A stretch of DNA of 9,068 bases from the NCBI GenBank assembly GCA_003509895.1, contig DOMJ01000053.1, forward strand, positions 1-9,068, given 5' to 3'. This document shows, one piece after another, positions 1 to 6,139 of the stretch. Source of the DNA: Candidatus Uhrbacteria bacterium. GTDB taxonomy: Bacteria; Patescibacteriota; Patescibacteriia; UBA9934; UBA11717. The notes beneath the pieces were generated by a model. It did not search any database and was not told the DNA's origin. It worked only from the letters and a program-made list of their open reading frames with translations. Positions within the stretch are counted from its first letter, which is position 1. Each line of letters opens with the position of its first letter. A program made the translations under genes and the position numbers.

Positions 1-589
1 CTACGTTCAAGGGGTCGGTACCGAGTGTCTGCGTTTCTACCTCATCTGTAACGCCGTCGTTATCGTCGTCAATGTCACACACATCGCCCACACCATCACC
101 ATCTGTATCTCGCTGATCCGTATTTGACGCGTTCTGACAATTATCTTGTGTGTCTAAAACACCATCCATATCTTGATCGGGAATCGGTTGAAACAACGTA
201 GTTAACACACTATTGTTGGACAGAACCTGATCCACGGGCGTTGTACTTTCTATGCGGACGGCGATATTAAACGGCTGTGTTGGCACAATGTAGTCAACAA
301 AAATTTCTTCATCAAAGCCGCCCATCGGTAAGGAAATAGCCTGTGAATTACCAATCTTGTTATCGGCGACATAAAAACCAACCGACCCCGTTGTGTCTAC
401 CTCTCCATAGTTTCGCAGGCGCGCGTACACGCGAATCGTCTGCCCTACATACACATCTTGTTGCGACAAATAAACACCTTGACCTGCAAACCCAATATCA
501 ACCGTCTCCGCAAAAACAGCAACAGGAAAAAAAGAAAAGGCAAGCGCACTAAACACGACGCGAAGAATCTTTTTTGTGGTCAAAATCAT
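1..589 (-). CDS. Secreted CARDB / thrombospondin type-3 repeat protein (C-terminus beyond window)
   Basis: The minus frame is open from the ATG at 589-587 to the window edge, giving 196 residues with no stop, so the 3' end is missing. Residues 1-27 form a clear signal peptide: n-region MILTTKKILR, a hydrophobic core, and a VFA|E cleavage site. Residues about 30-132 look like a CARDB-type Ig-fold (VGQTIRVYARLRNYG, then DEEIFVDYIVP and VDQVLSNNSV). From residue 138 come calcium-binding TSP type-3 repeats: DQDMDGVLD, DTDGDGVGD and DIDDDNDGVTD, with C151 and C171 likely forming the usual disulfide. It is presumably an exported, Ca2+-rigidified surface or adhesion protein; the ligand is unknown. 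The start lies inside the glycosyltransferase gene (41-nt overlap in another frame), but later starts would lose the positively charged n-region. No Shine-Dalgarno is seen, so translation may be coupled to the upstream gene. Confidence 0.88.
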   Translation of the reverse strand, partial: MILTTKKILRVVFSALAFSFFPVAVFAETVDIGFAGQGVYLSQQDVYVGQTIRVYARLRNYGEVDTTGSVGFYVADNKIGNSQAISLPMGGFDEEIFVDYIVPTQPFNIAVRIESTTPVDQVLSNNSVLTTLFQPIPDQDMDGVLDTQDNCQNASNTDQRDTDGDGVGDVCDIDDDNDGVTDEVETQTLGTDPLNV

Positions 590-1268
590 AAATCGCTGGC
601 TTGCGAATTGGTCCTTTAAAAAGCATATACAGTTCACCGTAGAGAAATTTGATCGTGAGCTGTAATCGTCCCTCTTTTCTCCATCGTCGCATGGAAGTAT
701 AAACTGGGTGCGAAGTCAGTATACCAAATTCTCCAACCATTGAGCCAAGACGGGCATAGTGCATATCTTCTGCAAGCGTGATTGTTTCATCAAAGCCGCC
801 TATTGCTTCATGAACAAACCGCTTTGCCAACATACATGTCCCAACAGCATGGGGCAGACGTCGTCCTAAAGCATGTACGTACATGTTGTAAACGCGATAC
901 GTAAGGACATCGAGCCAGCTTCCATCTGAAGGCAATATATCAATGGCGGCAACATCGAGCTGTTTGCGCAACAGTTCCGCAAGGATATCGCGTAAAAAGT
1001 GGTTTGAGGGCAAAACAGCATCCGCATCCATAAAGACAAACACATCTCCCCTTGCTGCTGCCGCACCAACATTGCGGCCTGTACCGGGGAGACCACCATC
1101 TACAATGATCGCACCCAAAGACGTTGCAATCTCTCGGGTGCGATCGGTAGAAAAAGCATCGGCCACAATCACCTCAAAACTTCTCATGGATTGTGCTCCA
1201 AGCTGTGTGAGCAAACGCTCTAAATTCGCCTCCTCGTTCTTGGCCGGTATGACGATGGAGACAAACAT
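549..1268 (-). CDS. GT2-family glycosyltransferase (GT-A fold)
   Basis: This 239-residue protein has GT-A family 2 features in order. The N-terminal strand is VSIVIPAKNEE (3-13). The nucleotide-binding region is VIVADAFSTDRT (33-44, D37). A GTGRNVG segment lies at 62-68. The metal-binding DxD is D81-A-D83 in FVFMDADAVLP, and the catalytic-base-type ED pair is E167-D168 in LAEDMHYAR. There is no signal peptide; residues 205-218 are mildly hydrophobic and may lie against the membrane. It would transfer a sugar from a nucleotide or lipid-linked donor to an envelope or lipid acceptor; the substrate cannot be told from the sequence. The ATG follows the stop of the upstream gene by 3 nt (TAG GGT ATG), so the two are almost certainly co-transcribed. 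Its 3' end overlaps the secreted CARDB/TSP3 gene, which suggests a shared cell-surface role (inference). Confidence 0.9.
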   Translation of the reverse strand: MFVSIVIPAKNEEANLERLLTQLGAQSMRSFEVIVADAFSTDRTREIATSLGAIIVDGGLPGTGRNVGAAAARGDVFVFMDADAVLPSNHFLRDILAELLRKQLDVAAIDILPSDGSWLDVLTYRVYNMYVHALGRRLPHAVGTCMLAKRFVHEAIGGFDETITLAEDMHYARLGSMVGEFGILTSHPVYTSMRRWRKEGRLQLTIKFLYGELYMLFKGPIRKPAIYDFDHKKDSSRRV

Positions 1269-1271
1269 ACC

Positions 1272-1766
1272 CTACTGAATTCTCTTTGGTGGAACGTCAA
1301 CAATGTAAAACAGTCCGTCCACATTTCTCATCCTAAATTGAGTGGTACCTTTTTTAATCTGACAATCCACATCAACACAAACAGGGGTCTGGTTTCCTTC
1401 TGCATCCAAAAATGCCACCGTATGTGGAAAGAGGCCTGAGGTTGTTGCCACACCTTCTTCATCTATGGCGATAGACATACAGTAATGGTCTTCGCACAAC
1501 GTTTGTAACTCCTCCGCAATTTCCGCTGTGGATTTATTTTCTGCAAAGCACGCACCTTCTATGCATCCTGCTTGTACGTAGGACGCCGCACGAGAATAAA
1601 CTTTTTGATTTAACGCATCAAAGAAATCAATCAACTCGGCGGTTCCGTTTTCAGAGACGGCACGTTCCCCCGTAAACGGCTCGGACGTAGGCGACTGAAG
1701 GGAAAAAGCAAGCACAAGAATAAGCACGATCGCGGCCAAGGGTAAGAGGATTTTGATGTATTTCAT
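1272..1766 (-). CDS. Membrane-anchored extracytoplasmic protein with three CX4C cysteine pairs, function unknown
   Basis: This 164-residue protein is not a family I recognise. Residues 1-22 (MKYIKILLPLAAIVLILVLA...) form an uncleaved signal anchor or signal peptide, so the rest lies outside the membrane. The exported part has six cysteines in three identically spaced CX4C pairs: C68/C73, C91/C96 and C130/C135. This suggests structural disulfides. The pattern of a helical segment (about 42-62), then beta-rich stretches ending in FRMRNVDGLFYIVDVPP, would fit a small alpha+beta domain such as an NTF2-like fold, but that is only a guess. It begins 27 nt after the TrmH-like gene and ends 3 nt before the glycosyltransferase. 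No Shine-Dalgarno precedes it. TATACT (1786-1791) and CATAAT (1775-1780) on the minus strand could be an internal promoter, but neither has a good -35 box. Confidence 0.8.
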   Translation of the reverse strand: MKYIKILLPLAAIVLILVLAFSLQSPTSEPFTGERAVSENGTAELIDFFDALNQKVYSRAASYVQAGCIEGACFAENKSTAEIAEELQTLCEDHYCMSIAIDEEGVATTSGLFPHTVAFLDAEGNQTPVCVDVDCQIKKGTTQFRMRNVDGLFYIVDVPPKRIQ

Positions 1767-1793
1767 ATACGTGTATTATGAGAAAAGTATAGC

Positions 1794-2237
1794 CTATTTG
1801 CGTGTCAGTGCATAGAGAGCAACTCCACAGGCAACCGAGACATTGAGAGATGTTTTTGTGCCCTTCATAGGGATGTAAAGGCACCTGTCTGCAGAGGCAA
1901 GAACATGAGCGGGAAGACCGTCCGGTTCATTTCCAAACAAGACAACCGCCTGCTCCGGTACGTCTACCGCGTCCACAGATGGAAACGATGGGTCTGATTC
2001 AAAGGCCACAATCGTCTTTCCTTCCTGTTTTAAACGGGCAAGCAACGCCAGAATATCCGGTTCATGAGACCAAGGAATCACTTGGTCCGCACCCAGGGCT
2101 GTTTTGGTAATCTCCGGTCGTGGAGGAGTTGCCGTGTAGCCAGCAAGATATAGGTGTTGGATGCCAAATGCATCACAATTTCTAAAGCATGCCCCAATAT
2201 TAAAGAGGCTACGAATGTTGTGTATGACGACTTCCAT
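1794..2237 (-). CDS. SpoU/TrmH-family (SPOUT) RNA 2'-O-methyltransferase
   Basis: This 147-residue SPOUT enzyme would use S-adenosylmethionine to methylate a ribose 2'-OH in tRNA or rRNA. The three SpoU motifs are present. Motif 1 is HNIRSLFNIGACFR (6-19; N7, R9 and N13 in the usual places). Motif 2 is LFGNEPDGLP (100-109, E104). Motif 3 is IPMKGTKTSLNVSVACG (122-138), the knot and SAM-binding loop. Length matches minimal TrmL/SpoU proteins with no extra RNA-binding domain. An open frame extends upstream to a GTG at 2339, but I chose the ATG at 2237. The family normally begins just before the HNIRS motif, and a strong promoter (TTGACC-17-TTTACT) lies inside the extension, ending 9 nt before this ATG. 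It is the first gene of the leftward cluster and is divergent from era. The target nucleotide cannot be read from the sequence. Confidence 0.9.
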   Translation of the reverse strand: MEVVIHNIRSLFNIGACFRNCDAFGIQHLYLAGYTATPPRPEITKTALGADQVIPWSHEPDILALLARLKQEGKTIVAFESDPSFPSVDAVDVPEQAVVLFGNEPDGLPAHVLASADRCLYIPMKGTKTSLNVSVACGVALYALTRK

Positions 2238-2246
2238 AGAACTGTG

Positions 2247-2275
2247 AGTAAACAGGATGGCAGCTGCCAGGTCAA
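2247..2275 (-). promoter_or_regulatory. Promoter of the TrmH-like gene
   Basis: On the minus strand the -35 TTGACC (2270-2275) and -10 TTTACT (2247-2252) are separated by exactly 17 nt. The -10 box ends 9 nt before the ATG at 2237, so the expected transcript begins at or within about 3 nt of the start codon. No Shine-Dalgarno is available. Confidence 0.65.
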
Positions 2276-2304
2276 GCTCCCTCCGATTGACGAGGGTCGT
2301 TCCC

Positions 2305-2333
2305 TTTACAAATCCTTTATTTTGGGCTAGTAT
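2305..2333 (+). promoter_or_regulatory. Promoter of era (leaderless type)
   Basis: TTTACA (2305-2310, 5/6 match to TTGACA), a 17-nt spacer, then TAGTAT (2328-2333, 4/6 match to TATAAT), then 6 nt, then the era ATG at 2340. This places the predicted +1 on the A of the start codon. The promoter is divergent from that of the TrmH-like gene and does not overlap it. Confidence 0.6.
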
Positions 2334-2339
2334 GCGCAC

Positions 2340-3188
2340 ATGAAATCCGGATTTGTCACCCTTTTCGGTCGCTCAAACGTTGGCAAGTCTACCTTGTTGA
2401 ATCGTTTGGTTGGAACCAAAGTGGCAATTACCTCGCCAAAACCGCAAACAACACGTCATCAGATCCAGGGCGTTGTCCATACGGAAGAGGGTCAAATTGT
2501 CTTTGTGGATACGCCGGGAATCTTTACCACGTCTAAGGACAACCTCACCAAGTACCTTAATAAGACGGCACAAAATGCGTTAAAGGACGTGGACATTGTG
2601 GTTCATGTGGTTGATCCAACGCGCCCAATTGGGCCGGAAGACAAGAAGATTTTTAGTATCATTCGTGAGCTCAAGCTTCCAAAAGTGCTTGTGATCAACA
2701 AGATCGATGTGTATCAGCCTCGCTATCTCGCTTCTTTTGAAGCGTTGGCCGACGAGTACGACACCGTGGTGCAGTTGTCCGCCAAAGATGGCCAGCACAC
2801 AAAGGCGCTCGTTCATGCCCTCATTGAATTGCTCCCAGAAGGAGAACCACTTTACGAGCACGGACAGTTTACCAACCTCGACAATGAATTCTGGTTTGCG
2901 GAACTCATTCGAGAAAAGCTGTTTTTGCGACTTGGAGAAGAGGTCCCCTACTCTCTTACGGTAAAAGTGGATGAGATTACTCGTCGACCAGATAACACGC
3001 TCTACATTAAGGCGCGCATTATTACCAACGCGGATCGTTACAAAGGGATGATTGTTGGGAAAGGTGGCCGAGGGATTAAAGAAATCGGTCAATCTGCACG
3101 ACGAGAGATAGAAAACGCGACAGACTCAAGTGTCTATCTCGACATGCAGGTCATTGTCAACGAACATTGGACCGAGGAATATAAATAA
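2340..3188 (+). CDS. era: GTPase Era (16S rRNA-binding ribosome assembly factor)
   Basis: This 282-residue protein has the full Era architecture. The Ras-like GTPase domain carries G1 GRSNVGKS (10-17), the switch I segment PQTTRHQ (35-41), G3 DTPG (57-60), G4 NKID (120-123) and G5 SAK (147-149). The linker LLPEGEPLY (164-172) and the REKLFLRLGEEVPYS segment lead into a C-terminal KH domain whose loop is IVGKGGRGIKEIG (238-250). Era binds the 3' end of 16S rRNA during 30S maturation and couples GTP hydrolysis to its release. Length is close to the usual ~300 residues. The start directly before KSGFVTLFGR matches the family and sits 6 nt after a -10 box. The gene is single, and a hairpin terminator overlaps its stop codon. 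Confidence 0.97.
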   Translation: MKSGFVTLFGRSNVGKSTLLNRLVGTKVAITSPKPQTTRHQIQGVVHTEEGQIVFVDTPGIFTTSKDNLTKYLNKTAQNALKDVDIVVHVVDPTRPIGPEDKKIFSIIRELKLPKVLVINKIDVYQPRYLASFEALADEYDTVVQLSAKDGQHTKALVHALIELLPEGEPLYEHGQFTNLDNEFWFAELIREKLFLRLGEEVPYSLTVKVDEITRRPDNTLYIKARIITNADRYKGMIVGKGGRGIKEIGQSARREIENATDSSVYLDMQVIVNEHWTEEYK

Positions 3189-3218
3189 CCCTACACCGTT
3201 TGGTGCGGGGTTATTTTG
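3187..3218 (+). terminator. Rho-independent terminator of era
   Basis: An 11-nt arm AACCCTACACC (3187-3197), loop GTTT (3198-3201), and arm GGTGCGGGGTT (3202-3212) form a hairpin with one G-U pair and one A-C mismatch, followed by ATTTTG. The left arm begins within the era stop codon. On the minus strand the downstream side is only weakly T-rich, so activity for the convergent minus-strand operon is uncertain. The remaining gap, 3219-3351, shows no other supported feature. Confidence 0.75.
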
Positions 3219-3351
3219 TGTAGATCTCCATTGAGAATAATCGGTTGCATGGCGAGCGTCTCATGGCTCATCTCGTCAAGTTGCATCCTGAACGAATTCA
3301 TCTCTTGTGCTCTTGTGCAAACGTGAGGCTGTCACACATCACAATAACATA

Positions 3352-3744
3352 TTACTCGTGCTTTCCAAGAAGCTTTCCGAGCTCAAGCATACGATCAAAT
3401 TTTGGTGAATCCAGGAGCCGCTGAATTTTTGCTGCCGTGCCAAGCTTCATATGAAGAGGCACTTCTACATTTCCTACTGCTTCTCGAATAGCCGCTGGAT
3501 CTCCATGATGCTCTACAAGCGCGCTAAAAATTTCTTTCGAAAACTTAAACTGAGGATCCTCTTCTAACCCCTTTTCTGCTCCGTAGATTGTTGCTTCCGC
3601 ATTGAGTAGATTTCCCATCTCTTCCTCGACGGATTCGTTTATCTGATCGTATTCCTTTCGCATTACCTCCTCTTGAGCCTCAAGCGCCTTGTCTGCAGCC
3701 TCCATTGCCCCTGCTCCAACCTCTTGCTGTTCTGATGATGACAT
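3352..3744 (-). CDS. Acidic helical protein, function unknown
   Basis: This 130-residue protein is of no family I recognise. It has no signal peptide, membrane segment or cysteine, so it is probably cytosolic. Residues 1-65 are rich in Glu, Ala and Gln (SSSEQQEVGAGAMEAADKAL, then EAQEEVMRKEYDQ) and look like a long charged helix or coiled coil. The C-terminal half (about 68-130) is also mostly helical, with MKLGTAAKIQRLL and FDRMLELGKLLGK as amphipathic segments. It starts 11 nt after the stop of the thioredoxin-like gene (TAA directly followed by TAG, then the ATG). The two therefore form a likely operon, although there is no Shine-Dalgarno. An adaptor or partner role is possible but unsupported. 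The reading frame is convincing because its overlaps with other frames are poor and its composition is protein-like throughout. Confidence 0.7.
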   Translation of the reverse strand: MSSSEQQEVGAGAMEAADKALEAQEEVMRKEYDQINESVEEEMGNLLNAEATIYGAEKGLEEDPQFKFSKEIFSALVEHHGDPAAIREAVGNVEVPLHMKLGTAAKIQRLLDSPKFDRMLELGKLLGKHE

Positions 3745-3755
3745 AGTTGTATCTA

Positions 3756-4025
3756 TTAATTTTCAATTTTCTCGCCTGCGGCCCACTTACGGAGCGTCTC
3801 TTCGTCTGTTCCTCCACAAATCCATTGATCCGTGTCCGTGTTAAGAAAGAACGGTACGCCTGGGCATCGATTCTTATTCGCCTCGTTCATCTTTGTGGCA
3901 TTTTCCTCATTATTCCACACCTCCAACTTTTCAATGGCCACGCCTTCTGAAATAAGTTTATCGATAATCGGCATCATTTCCACACAATGCGGACAGGTTT
4001 CCCCGTAAAATTCTCGTAAAGCCAT
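3756..4025 (-). CDS. Thioredoxin/glutaredoxin-like protein with CPHC active site
   Basis: This 89-residue single-domain protein has the thioredoxin-fold pattern. The first strand is ALREFYGET, followed by the redox motif C11-P-H-C14 at the start of a helix. A central strand EKLEVWNNEEN follows, then a cis-proline segment C54-PGVP58-FF, and a final strand and helix WICGGTDEETLRKW. CPHC is the dithiol motif typical of DsbA. Here there is no signal peptide, so a cytosolic dithiol-disulfide exchange role is more likely; two further cysteines (C54, C70) are unusual for so short a protein. Its length resembles glutaredoxins. The gene is followed by the acidic helical protein and is divergent from the FecR-like gene. 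A consensus-like -10 box (TGCTATACT) lies 36 nt upstream. Its substrate is unknown. Confidence 0.85.
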   Translation of the reverse strand: MALREFYGETCPHCVEMMPIIDKLISEGVAIEKLEVWNNEENATKMNEANKNRCPGVPFFLNTDTDQWICGGTDEETLRKWAAGEKIEN

Positions 4026-4061
4026 ACAATTACATTAGAAAGAGTAAGAGAACATACAAAA

Positions 4062-4070
4062 AGTATAGCA
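4062..4070 (-). promoter_or_regulatory. Extended -10 promoter element upstream of the thioredoxin-like gene
   Basis: On the minus strand TGC-TATACT forms an extended -10 box. No good -35 is seen at 16-18 nt, which extended -10 promoters tolerate. The predicted +1 falls on the ATG at 4055, the start of a six-codon frame (MFSYSF, stop at 4035-4037), 9 nt before the thioredoxin-like ATG. A short leader or leaderless upstream ORF is therefore expected. Confidence 0.5.
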
Positions 4071-4072
4071 TC

Positions 4073-4101
4073 TTGCCCAGCTCAAGAAAACACCGTACCA
4101 T
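4073..4101 (+). promoter_or_regulatory. Promoter of the FecR-like gene (leaderless type)
   Basis: TTGCCC (4073-4078, 4/6), a 17-nt spacer, then TACCAT (4096-4101, 4/6), then 6 nt, then the ATG at 4108. Both boxes are weak, but the spacing is the same as at era. The GGAG at 4102-4105 lies only 2 nt before the ATG, too close for a normal ribosome binding site. The -35 box lies within the promoter region of the divergent thioredoxin-like gene. Confidence 0.4.
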
Positions 4102-4107
4102 GGAGCC

Positions 4108-4650
4108 ATGTCTTCTGGTCGATCACAACGTGCTTTACGCCTCTTTGCCGTACTTGTGGTTCCGTTTACGTTTTGGCAAATTCCAGACTGGTCTCCTCGA
4201 CCCGTTTTTTTGGTCACTGACGCACAAGACGGCATGGCACACCTTCACAAAAGCGTTGATCTTGAACCCGGCCTCACTATTCCTGCACGCGGGACAATTC
4301 AAACGCAAACATCGCCTGCAACACTCACCTTTGAGGAGACGACATTGATCCTAGACAGTCGATCACAGGTTCAAATCAAAGCAATAACGTCTGATCGTAT
4401 CCAGTTCTTTTCTACACGCGGGCACATCTGGATAACGCCTGACCGCCCGGTTACCTTTTGTACACGCGCCGTCTGCACATCAACATTCGAACCCTTTGAA
4501 CTCTACTACTATACGCCCGGTGAGATCACAGAAGTTCGCACCTCTGGCGTGGCACAAGTCACATTTAATGAGACAACGTACCATCTTGTTGCGGGCGACA
4601 GAATCACCATCGACGAGCTCACACACACCGTTCGATCAACTACAGAGTAA
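4108..4650 (+). CDS. FecR-like, membrane-anchored or exported beta-rich protein
   Basis: This 180-residue protein has an N-terminal positively charged segment (R5, R8, R11) followed by a short hydrophobic stretch LFAVLVVPFTFW (12-23), a likely signal or anchor. The rest is beta-rich and reads like a FecR-type repeat domain: LEPGLTIPARGTIQT (52-66), ATLTFEETTLILDSRSQVQI (71-90), IQFFSTRGHIWITPDRPVTF (98-117), and a closing LVAGDRITIDEL (160-171). In iron systems FecR domains transmit signals to ECF sigma factors, but no sigma factor is present here, so only the fold type is suggested. A CX4C pair (C118/C123) fits an oxidising extracytoplasmic location. It is divergent from the thioredoxin-like operon and converges with the beta-CASP gene, overlapping it by 11 nt. 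The similarity is by pattern only, not a strong motif. Confidence 0.7.
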   Translation: MSSGRSQRALRLFAVLVVPFTFWQIPDWSPRPVFLVTDAQDGMAHLHKSVDLEPGLTIPARGTIQTQTSPATLTFEETTLILDSRSQVQIKAITSDRIQFFSTRGHIWITPDRPVTFCTRAVCTSTFEPFELYYYTPGEITEVRTSGVAQVTFNETTYHLVAGDRITIDELTHTVRSTTE

Positions 4651-5992
4651 CCCACTCGCCAAAGCCTGGCGTAGACACGTCCGTTACACCTTTGGTTGCA
4701 AGATAGGTGGTAAACGCTTTTTGTGCGCCCTCATCTCCGTGTACCAGTTGCACGGTTTTTGGTTGTGCCGCCAACACCCAGTTTCCTAGTTTATTGTAAT
4801 CTGCATGTCCACTGTAACTTTCAATCTTCATCACGCGCGCGCGGACCTTTACATTGTAATCAAAAATGTGCACGGGTGATTTTCCTTCGGCGATGTCATG
4901 TCCGAGAGTTCCCGGTGCCTGATACCCCGTAACAAGAAGTGTGTTGTTGGCGTCGTCCAAGTACCGAACAAGGTGATGTTGAATGCGACCCGCGTTCATC
5001 ATGCCAGAACCGGCAATGATCACTTTTGGGTTTGGTGCGTCGTTGATTCGCTTAGATGCATCCACCGTGTCCGTAATCTGCAACTCTTTAAAAGCAAAGA
5101 AGTTGTTGTCGGCAAATCCTTCCGGAACATCAAATTGCATCATCTCTGTGTCCTGGCTGTATTTTTGAAACACCGCGATCGCTGTAATTGCCAACGGGCT
5201 ATCCAAAAACACCTGACCCGGTACAAGACCCTCGTGCTCTATCAGCTCGTTCATTTCAAAAAGGATCTCCTGGGTTCGTTCGATCGAGAAAGCCGGAATC
5301 ATCAGTACCCCCTTTTGATCAAAATTCTTTTGGATTTCTTCACGCAATTGGGTCTTGCGGTCTGCGTGCTCTGGATGGAGTCGATCTCCGTAGGTGGATT
5401 CGCATACGAGCAGATCAAGATTGGTCGGTAACGCCTCCGTGTCATGAAGCAACGGAGTGATTGTAGATCCTACATCCCCGCTGAACGCAATGCGCTTTCC
5501 TTCCAACTCCAACACAACAAAACTTGAACCCAGAATGTGTCCTGTGTCATAAAACGTAGCTATCACACCATCTACAACTTCAAAAGAAGATCGGTAAGAA
5601 ACCTTCTCCCAATGTTTGTAGGCGGCCTCCAAGTCTTCTTCGCCATAGAGCTCTTCTACGCCACACTCCTCGGCATGAATCAACATAATGTGATGCGCGT
5701 CCTCTAAGTTGATCTGTCCGAGTTCTTTTGTTGGGCCCGTTGAGTAAATACGTGGCTTCCCTCCTTGATGGAACAAACGCGGGATACGACCTATGTGATC
5801 CAAATGCGCATGTGTTACAAGAAGTGCGTCAACGTTTTTTGGATCAAATCCAAATTCATCGTAATTCCGTTTATCACACATCCCGCCGCCCTGGTAATAC
5901 CCGCAGTCGATCAAGAGTTGTTTGTCTCCTGTTTTAATCAAGAAACAAGAACCTGGCACTTGGCGTGCCGCACCAAAAAATCCTATTTGCAT
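4640..5992 (-). CDS. Beta-CASP metallo-beta-lactamase-fold ribonuclease (CPSF73/Ysh1-like)
   Basis: This 450-residue protein belongs to the MBL-fold RNA-processing nucleases. Zinc-binding MBL motifs are D29 (LLIDCG), HAHLDH (61-66), H152 (DTGHILGS) and D173 (FSGDVG). The beta-CASP motifs are the acid in CESTYGDR (E198), the His in SYSGHAD (H396) and the His in LVHGDE (H418). A GSGMMNAGRIQHHL segment (328-341) is also typical. All catalytic residues are present, so it should be active as an RNA endo- or 5'-exonuclease. I chose the ATG at 5992, just before QIGFFGAARQVPGS where the family begins. The open frame continues 33 codons further up, but that stretch (MIVIARYDTTTRDTF...) is not family-like and contains the TATACT box. 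It is transcribed divergently from dus and ends inside the FecR-like gene end. Confidence 0.93.
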   Translation of the reverse strand: MQIGFFGAARQVPGSCFLIKTGDKQLLIDCGYYQGGGMCDKRNYDEFGFDPKNVDALLVTHAHLDHIGRIPRLFHQGGKPRIYSTGPTKELGQINLEDAHHIMLIHAEECGVEELYGEEDLEAAYKHWEKVSYRSSFEVVDGVIATFYDTGHILGSSFVVLELEGKRIAFSGDVGSTITPLLHDTEALPTNLDLLVCESTYGDRLHPEHADRKTQLREEIQKNFDQKGVLMIPAFSIERTQEILFEMNELIEHEGLVPGQVFLDSPLAITAIAVFQKYSQDTEMMQFDVPEGFADNNFFAFKELQITDTVDASKRINDAPNPKVIIAGSGMMNAGRIQHHLVRYLDDANNTLLVTGYQAPGTLGHDIAEGKSPVHIFDYNVKVRARVMKIESYSGHADYNKLGNWVLAAQPKTVQLVHGDEGAQKAFTTYLATKGVTDVSTPGFGEWVTL

Positions 5993-6001
5993 ACTGTCTG
6001 C

Positions 6002-6007
6002 AGTATA
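6002..6007 (-). promoter_or_regulatory. -10 box of the beta-CASP nuclease gene
   Basis: TATACT on the minus strand ends 9 nt before the ATG at 5992, the same distance seen at the TrmH-like and dus genes. No convincing -35 is found at 17 nt (TTTCAT, 6025-6030). Confidence 0.5.
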
Positions 6008-6101
6008 CAGGATTGAGCGTGAGGATGAAACGCATGTGGACCAAGAAAAAGTATCTCTTGTCGTTGTGTCATATCTGGCAATGACGATCAACCCTTCCCC
6101 C

Positions 6102-6130
6102 TCGACAAAAACCCTCTTTCATGCTAGTCT
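6102..6130 (+). promoter_or_regulatory. Promoter of the dus / ATP-grasp operon
   Basis: TCGACA (6102-6107, 5/6), a 17-nt spacer, TAGTCT (6125-6130) preceded by TGC as an extended -10, then 9 nt to the ATG at 6140. It is divergent from the beta-CASP promoter in a 147-nt gap that otherwise shows nothing I can support. Confidence 0.6.
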
Positions 6131-6139
6131 TGCGGCATT

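Noticed and set aside
1775..1791. Internal promoter before the CX4C protein gene (TATACT and CATAAT on the minus strand)
   Set aside because: No -35 box scores above 3/6 at 16-18 nt. The 27-nt gap fits co-transcription from the TrmH-like promoter. It is possible but not supported enough to list.
2580..3092. 170-residue minus-strand ORF opposite era
   Set aside because: It is a shadow of the highly conserved era coding sequence, with no independent signals.
3191..3301. Possible 36-residue minus-strand ORF (starts MNSFRMQLDEMSH) after the acidic helical gene
   Set aside because: It has no promoter and no clear ribosome binding site, and its 3' end runs through the era terminator hairpin to a stop inside it. 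The composition is protein-like, but there is no independent support.
5993..6091. 33-codon N-terminal extension of the beta-CASP nuclease
   Set aside because: The family starts at MQIGFFGAARQVPGS. The extension contains the TATACT promoter box and does not resemble a targeting sequence.
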